Of a stretch of DNA of 64,000 bases, positions 12,721 through 24,446 are shown piece after piece. Source of the stretch: Omphiscola glabra (lineage: Eukaryota; Mollusca; Gastropoda; Lymnaeidae). A program made the position numbers and the translations under genes. The stretch is taken from positions 12,967,241 through 13,031,240 of the forward strand of contig OZ024807.1 in NCBI GenBank assembly GCA_964017045.1, given 5' to 3'. Numbering within the stretch: the stretch's first letter is position 1; every line of letters begins with the position of its first letter. The notes under the pieces were generated by a model. The model was not told the origin of the DNA. It did no database searches and saw only the letters and a program-made list of their open reading frames with translations.

Positions 12721-14149
12721 ATTTTTAAAGTTACTTACGTTTTTTTGTTAAAAATCCTTTATCTAGATGTCCTCATGTAAAGCGTGAGCTGTGAAGGGTA
12801 GAATTCTTTGTTATTTATTGAATTTGATTTTCTGATATAATCTGTAAAATCAGTATTTGGAGCTTAATAATAATAAAGACTTTAAATACTAATTTTAGAC
12901 TGAATCATTTAAAATTAGAATATGAGTTGAGAAAAAAGTTCTTTCATATTCATCAAATTATTTTATTTCTACTATTAAAATTAAGAAATGAATTACAGTA
13001 CAGGCACAGATGTGCAAAACTTATAATGTCTTGTTTAGCCAACTTCTGACAAACGTTTTAATTAAAACTGACTAAGCCTAAGCAAGTGAAACAACTCTGG
13101 AAACACATGACATTTAAACAAAATATATTTGAATTTCAATATTGGTACGTTTTCCAAAATTCGCAGAGCCTGCTTCTAGCATTACTAACAATGTACCAGT
13201 ATTAATTTTTTAAGTCTTATTCAGGTATGGCTATAATTTATACGATCATTAACATTCCTTTCTACATAAATTTCAATGGCTTCAACATTGATCTGTGTGA
13301 TTTCTTTATGACTTATGGTAAAATCTTGGTAGACTAGTAAAGGTTGCATGAAGCTATACTGAAATTTCTTAACAAAAGAAGATAAAGCATTAACATTTCT
13401 GCAAAAAGTAAAAGATTCAGTCAGCTTGTAATGTACCTAAAAAGATATTACATCACAGTCCACAGTATTAGGGGCTCCACATACCGTTAGAGCTTGCACA
13501 TTAACATTTTCTTTTGAGCACTTCTCAATTTGATGGAAATGCACCTACCGTGTTTAGTGTAGTGTCTTTATTGTTTTAAGGCATAATTATTGCTTTGTCT
13601 CATTAGTCTTACAGTCAGAGTAATAAAGTAAAAATAAGTGGTTCAAACTAAAATATTTGATTTTGCAACTTAAGCTTTACACAGTTTTGAGGGGGATCAA
13701 GAATTAAAACAATTTGATAGGGTAGGCAGTTTTGACTTAATTATGTATGCATGATCATGTAGCAAGTGCATAATTAATTTATTAAATTAGTAGTAGACAA
13801 TAAGTAATAATAGTAGTAAGAAGTATTAAGCTCAAACAATTCTGGGGTCGGTTTTGATAAAATATTAGTGTGAGTACTGTGAGCTAACTCAATTTTATTC
13901 CTATTTCAAATTTGTGGTGTGCATCAGAGTTGCGGTAAATGGTTTATCATACTTATACTAACTTTACTTACTTATTTAAACTTATTAGTAGAGTTAGAAC
14001 GTAGCCTAAACTTTATGCTTCTGCCTACAACTATGAACTAAGGTTACAAACAACACATGAAATTTAATTAATGATTAAATCAATTAAATTTAATCATTTA
14101 ACTACAAAGTCACAGGTCAGGCTTGTTACTATATTATTAGGGATATCGA
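12721..14149. other. AT-rich intergenic, nothing recognised
   Basis: Very AT-rich with frequent stops in all frames and no exon-like segment. Confidence 0.5.
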
Positions 14150-14330
14150 AGGTCTCACGCGCATGCGGTCTGCGCATAATGAAAAATAACGCAAAACTTG
14201 TGCTGCCATTTTAACATTCGTCTCGGTGATTATCTCGTTTTTTTGTGTTTTACGTCACAGTTTGCTAATAATAGTACTTAAATTATCGGTGACGTAGAGC
14301 GCATATTTTTCCAAACACTGGGATACCGTA
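14150..14330 (+). repeat. Dispersed repeat, copy B
   Basis: Diverged partner of the repeat at 12480: CTGCCATTTTAACATTCG, then GATTATCTCG, a T-run and a TTTTACGTCAC segment in the same order and orientation. Edges are uncertain. Confidence 0.4.
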
Positions 14331-17300
14331 ATTACTGCATTTAGTTCGTGAATAGTAACGCATTTAATTTTTTACATCGGTATGTACGTTAATTGCTTAT
14401 TATTTTTTAATGTAGAATTCAAACACATAGAGTTTAACTCAACTACTGCCTTATTTATTCACAAATTTTAATAACTTTACTTCATTAATAATAGCAATAA
14501 TTAACAAAAGTTATGCCCTTCGGACTGTGAGGTGTACGAAAATAAAATTGTTAGTAGTCACCCGAGTCACCCCCCCCTCACAAAAAAAGTGGGTTGTCGG
14601 AAATGGTTCTTGTTACCAATTTAATTTTAGTACATTTTAGGATATTTTCATTATAGTTCATCTTTAATAATCTGTGGAAGTCTAACCAGTTAATAAAGGG
14701 GAAACCATTTTAAAACATTATGAGAAATTAATACAACCTAATAAATTAAATAATTTTAAATAATTGTAGTTCGTGTAGTCCGGGGAATTTCGGACTTGTT
14801 TTGTCCCTTGATTTATATATAATTATAATATGTAGTATAGAGCAAGTTATTACTGGTATTTATAAATTATAATTAATGGAATAATAACACAATGAAAGAA
14901 GTTGCTACTAATACTAAAAATATACTATTATCAAATATATATGCATTAGAAATCTGTTAACATTTATATCAACAAATATTTAATATATTTTTAATTAAAT
15001 ACATTTAATAACCAAAAAAGAAATACATTTTAACAAACACATCACTTGAATAATATTAAAAAGAAACAAAAATTTGTATAGATTCAGAATTATGATTAGT
15101 TGTTAATGTCAGCTATGCTTCTTTTGGGTGCAAGAGAAAATTTTAATTTTCTGTTGCAAAACTTGAAATTCCTTCCATATCCAATAAGGCGGAACGTTTA
15201 GATGCAGATGGCGGTGACAAAGTTTATGAAGGAGAGATTTATGGGCTTCATCAACAAGACAAAGTAGTCACTGTAGGCGTAGGGCATTCTACCCGGAAAA
15301 TGACAGGCAGAAGATCCCCATTACCTTTTAAAATTTAATGACATACCCCGGTACGGGTATGCTTGTAATAGTTTTATGGGTGATAGTAGTAGTTTTTATT
15401 TATACATCTCATGCATTCAATTATTTTTAAAAAGACTTCTACTTACTTTTAATAAATATAAGAATTGATTTAAAATTTAACTCAAGAATATAATTCATTA
15501 AATTATAAATAAACTTGTAATTTTTTAAAAACTTTTCTGTTCGTGTTTTTTCTAACAAACGCTCAAATAAAATTTGATGTAAAGGTTTTCTTGTCCTTTG
15601 TGTTGTATGTTGCATTTAGAATGTCTCCAGAAAATCTGGTGGCATTATCTTTTAAAATAAAAAAGTTGTGGACAAAATAAGGCAGAAATATGGAAGATTG
15701 GTCACTACTTTTTTTCGTTAAATACAAAGATAAATAAGGGGGGTTAAAAAATTCACCAAAAAAATCATAACTATAAAAGATAGAAAGATGAAATTGGTGT
15801 TTTTGCAAAGCTTATAGCTAGCCCTTTAAATTGATGTATCATTTGTGGCAATTGGACAATATTTAAAAATTGTGTCAAAGTACCTAACTATATTTCTACT
15901 ATTACTATTAGTAGTATAGTAGTCACTGGCGATGCTGTTCTGACTGTTAAGTTCAGCGAATCTGAGTGAAACTTCAGTTACCCAGTTTCAGTGTGTGTTA
16001 GTGATGTTATTGCTGTTAATTTTGTTTAGTTGGACTTGGATTTACAATGAGAACAGTACAGTAACTGAAACTGTAAAAGTAACAACCACAACAGACTGAC
16101 AACATTACTAACAGTGTCCCTGGATTAAGTGACTATCATCAAATTAAATTTAAAATCGGCCTTTCTAAGTCTGGGACATAGACCAACACATCCGTTTTAG
16201 GGCCTATTATTGGCCTAACAATAATATGTAGAATTCTAGGTAACTTATAACTATTTATTTGAATCTTAAGCTCTATCTCCTCTCGGCGGACGGGAAGCTA
16301 CCGTGCTACTAGCACTGCTAGTCTTTGATTGAGATTGACTCGACTCTGCAGCACAATTTTTGAAAGAACAGTTTTGGCCTATGCAAACACTCATGGACGC
16401 AATGAATGAAAAGACATTTATAAATTATCTGTTTATTTACCTGAGGCCAGCTGGAAGGATATAATACTAACAAAGAAAACGACTAGATAACTTTAAAAGT
16501 GAGGTTTATTGTTTTTTTCCTCTCTTGTAATCCTTAGCGGCCATGTTTGCCGTTACATTTACGGCCCTCGCTCCCTCCGCAAATATAAGGGCAGCAATAT
16601 TTGTGAATCTTAATTGTTATAATATTAATAATTAATATATACTAATAAATTTGTTTTAAGTTAAATGGGAATGTCAGCAATTTTATGTTCCAATAATCTT
16701 TGCACCAGAAGATAAGAGAAAAGAAGTAGTGGGAGTATATTATAAGCGCCAGATAATTAAAATTTCTCCATATTCCCGTCTTCAAATAAAAATTGGAAGA
16801 CAAAATAGTCTTTTAAAATAAAGTCATGAACGATGTGAATCTCAACTTTATATTATATCAATTAAAATGATTACTTTTCAATTTGTTTAAATGAAATCAT
16901 TATTATTATTTTAATTTAAAGTGGGAAAATATGAATCATTAAAAAATAATATTTTTTTTAGGGTTAACAGTTAACTTAACTATGAAAATCCAATTATAAA
17001 ATTATGGATTTATATTATAAATATTTTATTTCATTAAGAAATTTTTCATTATATAAAATTTACTTTAATTATTATATTTAATATTTAATATAATTCATAA
17101 TGCTAGTAGTCATAAGTTAGGAAATGTTCGTTCTCACAATCACAAACATGTACTTGATTATAACTGATAGACTAACTAATCAGCTAGGTTGTTACTTTTT
17201 ATTAAAATTCTTTTACGTATTATTGTAATATTAAAAATTTAAGTTTTTTTCTTTTTTATGGATGAAATTATGATGTCTCTCACCATAATTTAAATAATAT

Positions 17301-18095
17301 ATGTAAATAGAATGGTGTGAATTATTGCCCTAATTTATTGCAATTCTTCCCTTGAAAACACCTGGCTTAGGTAAATAAAAAAATTGTACTTCCCCTGGCG
17401 GTTTGCCTCGCCGTGTATCGAGTTGAATTGTCAATATTTCACTACCGGTACTAAATTCCAAGAAAATAAAAACAACAGATATGACCAAGTACGTACAATA
17501 TGATGTAAATTTTCGATAATTACCCTTTCTGATTTACTCCTTAATAGCATACATAGCTCCCATGGCATTTCTTTGACCTCTTTATCTTTACTTTGTAAGT
17601 TTGTTATGTAGTTTGTTTTGATAATTTTGTTTTTACTCAGCTGACTTAGACTTAGACTTGGTTGAAAATTCATTGAAATGAATGTTATAATTATAATGTT
17701 AGTGTTTAGTTAGTTTAGTCTAACTAGACCAGTCTAGTGTAGTAGACTTAGACTATTCTACTTACTAATATACGGAATGTATATTTTTTGTTATAGTACC
17801 GTATAGTCTGAGTATTACTTAGTATTATTAATTTATTAGAGTCAGTGGTATCATATATGATATAATAATATATTTATAATCAGTTAGGTATGATTATATA
17901 AAACATGACTGGGTTATTAGTATGAGTTATGAGCCTACATTACTAACTTACTTTCTTAGACTTTCTTATTCCAGTAAAATCTAAGTTTCAAAGTTTCTTT
18001 ATTTTCAGGACTGTGGTGTTAGTATTTCTTACTTATTAATTGAGTGAAAATTTTCAGTCACGAGTCACAGAGATAGACTGCTGTAGACTGTAGAG
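14331..18095. other. AT-rich region upstream of NAA50
   Basis: Mostly non-coding AT-rich sequence that presumably contains the NAA50 promoter and first exon, which I could not identify. A GC-richer island at 15147-15338 is open on both strands. GC-richer patches near 16270-16330 and 16540-16590 (with GCGGCCATGTTTG, YY1-like) could be promoter-related, but nothing in the sequence decides it. Confidence 0.4.
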
Positions 18096-18522
18096 CAACG
18101 GTGGCCAAACCGCGGCTGAGCCGCATGCGGCTCTTCTGTGTTCACATTGCGGCTCGCAAACAATTTATGAAGTTAAAACTTTTCGTTTGAAATATATAAT
18201 ATCAAAAATAAATGAAAGTTAAAAAAAAAAATACTATTCATAAATTTTACATATTTAAATATTTGTTAATTGTGTAACTGTAACGCATATATTTCTTCAA
18301 TTGTGTAACTGTAACGCATATATTTCTTCACCATACGGTTAGGGTTAAAACAATTGAAATGTTTAAATCATTAAATTCAAATAAAAAGTAATTTTAAAAA
18401 ATAAATCACAAAAGGAATTTTTCATTGCGAGTGGGTCGTGACCCATAGTGCTTCAATGCGGCTCTCAAAAATTTTTTTATTTTAAAAATGGCTCTCAGTT
18501 ACTACAGGTCTGGCCACCCCTG
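18096..18522 (+). mobile_element. 427 bp hAT-like element, perfect TSD
   Basis: Starts CAACGGTGGCCAAACCGC and ends GGTCTGGCCACCCCTG. It is flanked on both sides by the identical 8 bp CTGTAGAG (18088-18095 and 18523-18530). Subterminal blocks rich in CGGCTC occur at both ends. The interior is AT-rich and non-coding and holds a direct duplication of about 31 bp containing GTGTAACTGTAACGC. The perfect target duplication suggests a fairly recent insertion. Confidence 0.9.
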
Positions 18523-19617
18523 CTGTAGAGTATATTGTTATACATTATTATATATTTCAATTGATCTTTTTAACTTTTAGAAATAATTTGCAGGAGAAGT
18601 AATGTAATTTGAATAAATTGAATAAAATTTTATTAAATTAAAAACAAATTAAAATGTACCACACACTACAAACTACAATGACAATTATGCACCAAATGCA
18701 AATGTTAAATGAACTTGGAGTACTAGCCAAGGCCAAGTTTGAAAATCCTACTTTGCAACCCTGTCTCTACCTAAAATCTATTCTGCCATGCTAAGTGACT
18801 AAGTGTTGAATGGAATTGCAAAGCTGTCCATTGTTTTTCTACACATCAAGCAGTAATAATAAACCACAGTCACTGTTAAGATTTCTGAAATTTAAAGAAA
18901 ACACATTTAGATTTGGGGGGCAGGTAAAAAAAAAATCAGCAAAATTTTGGAGATCTTGTAACTTTTCTGCCTTTTTATTATTTTTAATTTTATTAATTTA
19001 TTTTAAAATTATATTTAAGCAAAGTAAAATTTAGTATTGAAAAAAAGTAATTCAGGATACACAAAAAATTATTTTGCAAAAATTCAGATAATTGATTTGT
19101 AAAAATCCTCAGCCAGTTATCAGTTTTGAAACAATAATTTTTTAAGATCTATCTCTGTTCTAAATATGAAATTGAATATCCGAGTTTTTAATTTCATGTT
19201 TTAAATTAGAGCCTGATTAAGTTTTACAGAGGTATTTTTGGGGTACAATGTACTCTGATATTGATGATAATTTAATGTGACTGTGTGTAACTGAGTTGAG
19301 TGGGTGATTTAAGGAATTTGCAAAGTTGTACTGGATAAAGATCTAAAGCTGTATATTATATGAAAACACTACCTAGACTATCAGTATCAGTCACATTCAT
19401 TGCTGTCTTATAACTAGTCTAGCCTTTAAGCACCTTGTTTGATTAGATAAATATTGGTATTGCTCATTATCATAATAAAAGCCAACATATAAAATTTTCC
19501 CTTTTTTAAGTTTTTATTTTGGTACTTACAAATTATTATCATTTAGAAAGTCTAGTTTAGTGTGCTGACGATATCAGTTTCTTACTAAAATCAGTCATTC
19601 ACATATCTCATTTATAG
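18523..19617. other. NAA50 intron 1 or upstream sequence
   Basis: AT-rich and without recognisable exons. It ends at the polypyrimidine tract and AG (19616-19617) that precede the first recognised NAA50 exon. Confidence 0.5.
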
Positions 19618-22600
19618 GGGCCGTACTGAACTCGGTGACATCACTCCTCATAACATTAAACAACTTAAAAGGCTCAATCAAGTTGTGTTTCCTGTAACTT
19701 ACAATGACAAATTCTACAAAGATGTCTTGGAGGTTGGTGAACTTGCAAAATTAGGTACGTCTAAAACTTTATATGAGTTATGAATTTATATTTTATTTTT
19801 GTTTTGAGAATTTAGAAAGATTAATACCCTGTTTCATAGACTAGCTATCATTTAATTTTTAGAAACATTTATCATTCAGTTTACTAAAGACTTGATTTGT
19901 ATAATTTATAAATAAATTCAGGATCACTGTAATTTTTAAGAAGCAGTTATTGATTATATGTAGTGTGCCTTAAGCTTGCAGCCCCTATGGTTTCATGGTT
20001 TTAGTTGTAGTATCTCATATTACTCAAAAGTTTGAAAAGTAAATCTTGGACAATGATTAATTGTCAAATCTATATTAAATTCTTCCTCTTTGCATTTCTA
20101 GTGGAGCATACATAGACAAAGGCCAATAATAATTTCTTTACAAGCCTTGTGGTCTCCTGCTGTCTTCTCTAATCCTTCTAATTACCTGCAATTAATACAT
20201 ACTAATAATAAATTATAGTCTGCCATTAATCGGCTCGGGGGGGGGGGGGGGGGATACAGCTAGGCCAAAGAATCTTTTGTCATCTGCAAATTTTTAATAT
20301 TTTAAAAAAAAATTATTTTCAGCTTATTATAATGATATTGTCATTGGAGCAGTTTGCTGTAGAATTGACACATCTGAGAATGTTCGACGCTTATACATCA
20401 TGACATTAGGCTGCTTGGCTCCATATCGAAGACTTGGAATAGGCATGTTTTATTAATACAATGTCTATATTATTATCCAAAAATGATCTTAAATTATTGA
20501 CTATCTCTGAAGAACTCTTTGCTTTTTGCTCATTTATGATGAGTAATCAAACATTTCTCTATGTAATTGGATTTTTTAAAAGGATGTGTCAGTTGCTTCC
20601 TTTGCAACATAAATCTTGACACAATTATTTTTTTTGCAACTGAAATAACCTCCTTTCTTACCTGAATCTTTTGACTGGCATAATGATAATGTCTAATGCC
20701 AGAGAGTGTCCCCTCTAGATTGCAAAATCAACACATAATTTCTTTATTGGAATTATTTCAAACAAATTACAATGAAAGCAATGAATTCAGAGATATTCCA
20801 CATGCTAGTAATGACAATATTAGCTCTTGCGGTGATGGCACCATAAGAGTCAAGATAATGACAATATTAGCCTTAAGCCTAGTCATATTGTTGCAGACAA
20901 ATTCATTTGAGAAAAAGTGAAAATCAAACAGAAAAGGGCAAAAATTGGACCCCAAAGATATTTATGTTTTTGAATATTCTGGAGTAATAATTTTTAGAAC
21001 ATGGATTTAATAACTTCAAATGAAAAGGAAATTTTGAATTCATTTCGTGCCGTCCCCCTGTATTTCATATGACAGAAGTTTAAAGGTCACAACTTACCAA
21101 TACCAGTATTACAATTTTTAATATAAGTAACAATAAATTGTCATTTTCTGAAAGAAATATTGCTTCTAATATTTCAAAAACTTGCTTTTATAATAGTTTG
21201 AATAATTTATGGGATATTTAGGGTGGGTTGAATTCAGAACTTGGGTACTAAAATTTTACTCACTCTGTAAAGGTCAATTTTAACACATATATAACCATTT
21301 ATGTATATATGTATGTATGTATCATCATTATCACCTGTCTTCCTGTCTGGGGCATAGGCCACAGACAAAGACTCTCCTCTCAAGGCATTCCGGTTTTGGG
21401 CCAGTCTCTCCAGGTGTCCCCAGTTGTGCCCACTCTCTTTGGTGTCTGCCTCCAGCTCCCTTCTCCAAGTCATTGTGGGTCGACCTCTTTTTCTCTTGCC
21501 CCGGGGGTTCAAAGTGAGGGCTTGTCTTGTGATACTGGATGTGGGCTTTCTGAGGGTGTGGCCAATCCATCTCCATCTGCGCTGGCAGACTAACTCTTCC
21601 ACTGGTTCTTGTTGTGTGGGCCGCCAGAGATCCTCGTTGGTGAGGACGTTGGGCCATCGGATTCGGAGACATGAGTTGATAAATGCTTGTAGCTTTTTTG
21701 AACCAGCTGCTGTTGTTCGCCATGTTTCTGCTCCATATAGCAAGACAGGCTTCACTGTGGTGTTGAACAGACCTGTTTACTCTTAAGATTTTGGCGTACA
21801 ATGTACGATTTTGAGTTAAATATATACTGTATGTTTATTTTTTCACTATTTAGATAATGAATTGAATGATTTTGTGATATTGTACGATTTTAAGAATTTT
21901 GAGTGTAAACAGGTCTGGTTGATCATCCTGACCTTGGTCTGGAGGATCAAGTTGCTGCAGCTCCAGACTCTTTTTAGCTGGTTAAATGCAGTTCTCGAAT
22001 TGTCAATTCTCACTTTTATGTCAGTGTCTGTTCTTCCTTGTATGTCAATGATGCTGCCGTGGTTTGAAAAGCTATCCACCTCCTCAAGGTTTGTTCCTTC
22101 CAGTGCTATAGGAGTGTTGCTTGATGTATTTATTTTAAGGACTTTGCTTTTTCCTCTATGGATGTTCAGGCCAATGCATGCAGAGCACTGTGCTACATAA
22201 TTGTTTTTCTCTTGCATCTGTTGCTGTGTGTGTGATATTAGGGCCAGATCATCTGCAAAATCCAGGTCATCAAGCTGTTTTCATAGTGTCCACTGGATAC
22301 AATTTCTCTTCTGCTCTGTAGAAATTTTCATTATCCAATCAATGGTCAGCAGGAATAAGAAAGGCGAGAGCAGACATCCCTGTCTGACACCTGTCTTTAC
22401 CCCAAAAGCAGCAGTTATTTGTTTGCCATGAACAATTCTGCACGACAGTCCTTCATAAGAATCCTTAATTATGTCTGTCAATTTTTGTGGTACCCCGTAG
22501 TATCTTGGCAGCTTCCAGAGTCTGTCTACACTTTCAAAAGCCTTCTCATAGTCAATAAAGTTGATGTATAATGACGAGTTTCACTCCAGGGATTATATAT

Positions 22601-23451
22601 ACATATATATAGTATAAAAACACAGTCTTTTCATACCTTAGCCTTAAGATGCCCTGTCCAATTTCAGAAAATAAACACTTCTAAGGGTCTCTGAATTCAT
22701 TTAGTCTGGGATTTTGTCATTTTTGACAAGCATATGAAAATGATAAAAATGGCTTTGACACTACAGAAAAATGTTCTCGGCGGTTAAAAAATGTTATTTC
22801 TATATTGAGAGGACATTTATTTCAACTTTCTGTTAGCGATACTTTTATATTTTGGCTTTATAATAAAATTTGGCTAATTCTTTAGTACCTTGAATAATAA
22901 CTCGAGTGCATTATTTATTTATATTTATAGGCACTGTCATGCTGGAACATGTTCTAAAAATCTGTGAAAAAGACGGCAACATTGATAATGTTTTTCTGTA
23001 AGTATATATAAATTTTGTTAGGTTAAATGAATTAGTGTTTTTCACTCACAATTGTACTGTAACACACAAAACTGGAGAAAAATTGTTAATATTTGTTAAA
23101 TATTTAGGTTTGTGTCCTAAAATTTAGTCTTTAGTTAGCAGCAAACAATAATAAATTTTAAAATGGAATTTAATGATTTGTCCTAATATTTTAATAGCAT
23201 CATTAAATTTTAAATAATAAATAATTTGCTCCATTCAAACCCCTAGGCATGTTCAAGTCAACAATGAAGGTGCCATCAAATTTTATGAGAAGTTTGGGTT
23301 CAAAATTGTTGAAGAGAAAAAGAATTATTACAAACGTATTGAGCCAGCTGATGCATATGTTCTGCAGAAGTCTTTCAAAGAGGAAGAGCCAAGAGAGAAG
23401 ACTACATCAGAAACAGCCAGTGATGACACTACCGATAAAATTATGTCATAG
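19618..23451 (+). CDS. NAA50: N-alpha-acetyltransferase 50 (NAA50/San), 5' partial
   Basis: GNAT-fold enzyme that acetylates N-terminal methionine, usually with the NatA complex, and is needed for sister-chromatid cohesion. Coding exons are 19618-19754, 20323-20442, 22931-22997 and 23247-23451; all junctions keep frame and the stop is TAG at 23449-23451. Visible motifs are ELGDITPHNIKQLKRLN, the substrate-loop VFPVTYN (human F27-P28-V29), RLYIMTLGCLAPY with the catalytic tyrosine, RRLGIG for acetyl-CoA binding, LHVQVNN with the catalytic histidine, and NYYKRIEPADAYVLQK. About 177 residues are expected, against 169 in human. The first exon, probably only the start methionine and part of one codon, was not found. 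Intron 3 starts GCATGT (GC donor) and contains a LINE. The acidic, threonine-rich C-terminal tail is lineage-specific. The gene converges on SNAPC2. Confidence 0.95.
21305..22585 (-). mobile_element. Dead LINE (reverse transcriptase, 5' truncated) in NAA50 intron 3
   Basis: Minus-strand frames show, in order, DYEKAFESVDR, GVRQGCLLSPFLFLL, the catalytic-type FADDLALIS, GLNIHRGKSKVLKI, LLYGAETW, RRWRWIGHTLRKP and GKRKRGRPTMTWRRELE. These are the RT domain and C-terminal region of an RTE/CR1-like non-LTR element. A stop interrupts the frame just before the FADD region (TGA in place of an expected tryptophan codon), a MITE splits the frame at 21769-21916, and the 5' half with the endonuclease is missing. 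The 3' end runs into a short ATGT/ATAC microsatellite near 21300-21320, like tails of such LINEs. Not functional. Confidence 0.9.
21769..21916. mobile_element. 148 bp inverted-repeat MITE nested in the LINE
   Basis: Ends are AGACCTGTTTACTCT at left and GTGTAAACAGGTCT at right. The inverted repeats extend about 40 bp with mismatches and include TTGTACGATTTT. The LINE reading frame is interrupted exactly here: the codons before and after join to a typical LINE protein. Minus-strand flanks GATCAACC and GTTCAACA look like an 8 bp target duplication (6 of 8). No coding capacity. Confidence 0.8.
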
Positions 23452-24080
23452 CATCTAACAACGGGAGCATCAATGAATTGTAATTTTCTCTGTTAATTCA
23501 TCATGGCTTAAATAATTTGTAGTATTTCTGAAGTAGTAGTTTCTTGTTAAAACTAATAATAATATGGAATGGAGCTGAAAGTTTTAATTTTTGCTCTGTC
23601 CAATATCAGAATTTAAAATTATTTTTTTTATGCTTTGTGTTGTTTTTTGTTCACATTTGTTAAATTGTTCCCATTGCTACTGAAGATTGACTAAAATATG
23701 AATAGTACTTAGCAAGTAACTAACCTGTTCAGGATAAACGTCATCCCTATGTTTGAATCCTGGACTGGGGCTGTTCCAATTAATATTGTGAGGCTCTTGG
23801 AGCACCAAAAATCCTTTCAATATATCATATTTTCTATTGAAGTTATTTTATTTACAACCTGAGTATTTGTGTGGGCTGTGAATTACAATCCTTTTCATGG
23901 TAGGTTTCCCATAAAAGCTGCCTCACATACAGTTTCTTGAATTAGTTATAAACGTTTTGTAAAATCTCAATTTATACCGTATCAAAATATTTGTCCTCAT
24001 TCTGTTAACAGTGAACTACAAGAATTGTATAATGAGGGCATATGTCAATATGTGTAAATAGAAGTATGTATTTTTTCTTC

Positions 24081-24086
24081 AATAAA
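24081..24086 (+). terminator. NAA50 poly(A) signal
   Basis: AATAAA followed by a T-rich stretch (GATTGTTTTATG), about 630 bp after the NAA50 stop codon. It is the best-placed canonical signal before the convergent SNAPC2 gene. Confidence 0.6.
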
Positions 24087-24364
24087 CATGTATGATACAA
24101 ATGATTGTTTTATGAGATATTTAAAGATTCAATCTGCCTTTGAACTTAACATTTTCAACATCTGGCAATGGCAAAATTACTTTCTCTCAGCGTGTACTTT
24201 CAAGAAAAACTATTGCTATTTTAGAAATCTACCAGTACCATAACATGTTTCAGAAGACACAATGTGAAACAACCAAAAGCAAGCAAAATTTAATTTTCAT
24301 TCCAACAAACAAATTTCTAATACAATAAATAAATTATTCAAGGAAAGTTTGCATTGAACTTAAC

Positions 24365-24370
24365 TTTATT
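24365..24370 (-). terminator. SNAPC2 poly(A) signal
   Basis: TTTATT on the plus strand is AATAAA on the minus strand, about 77 bp beyond the SNAPC2 stop. It lies about 280 bp from the NAA50 signal, so the two convergent transcripts need overlap little or not at all. Confidence 0.5.
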
Positions 24371-24446
24371 TGTGAAAAAAGTGAGCATTTTAAAATGTAT
24401 GATATTCATTTGAAGGGAAAGGTTATACATCAAATATTTTGAAATC

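Noticed and set aside
18167..18171. ATGAA followed by GT, the exact form expected for NAA50 coding exon 1
   Set aside because: It lies inside the hAT-like element 18096-18522 with a weak donor (GTTAAA) and no promoter context, so it is probably coincidence.
23740..23775. GTTTGAATCC resembling a tRNA B box
   Set aside because: No A box at proper spacing and no cloverleaf pairing; it lies in the NAA50 3' UTR.
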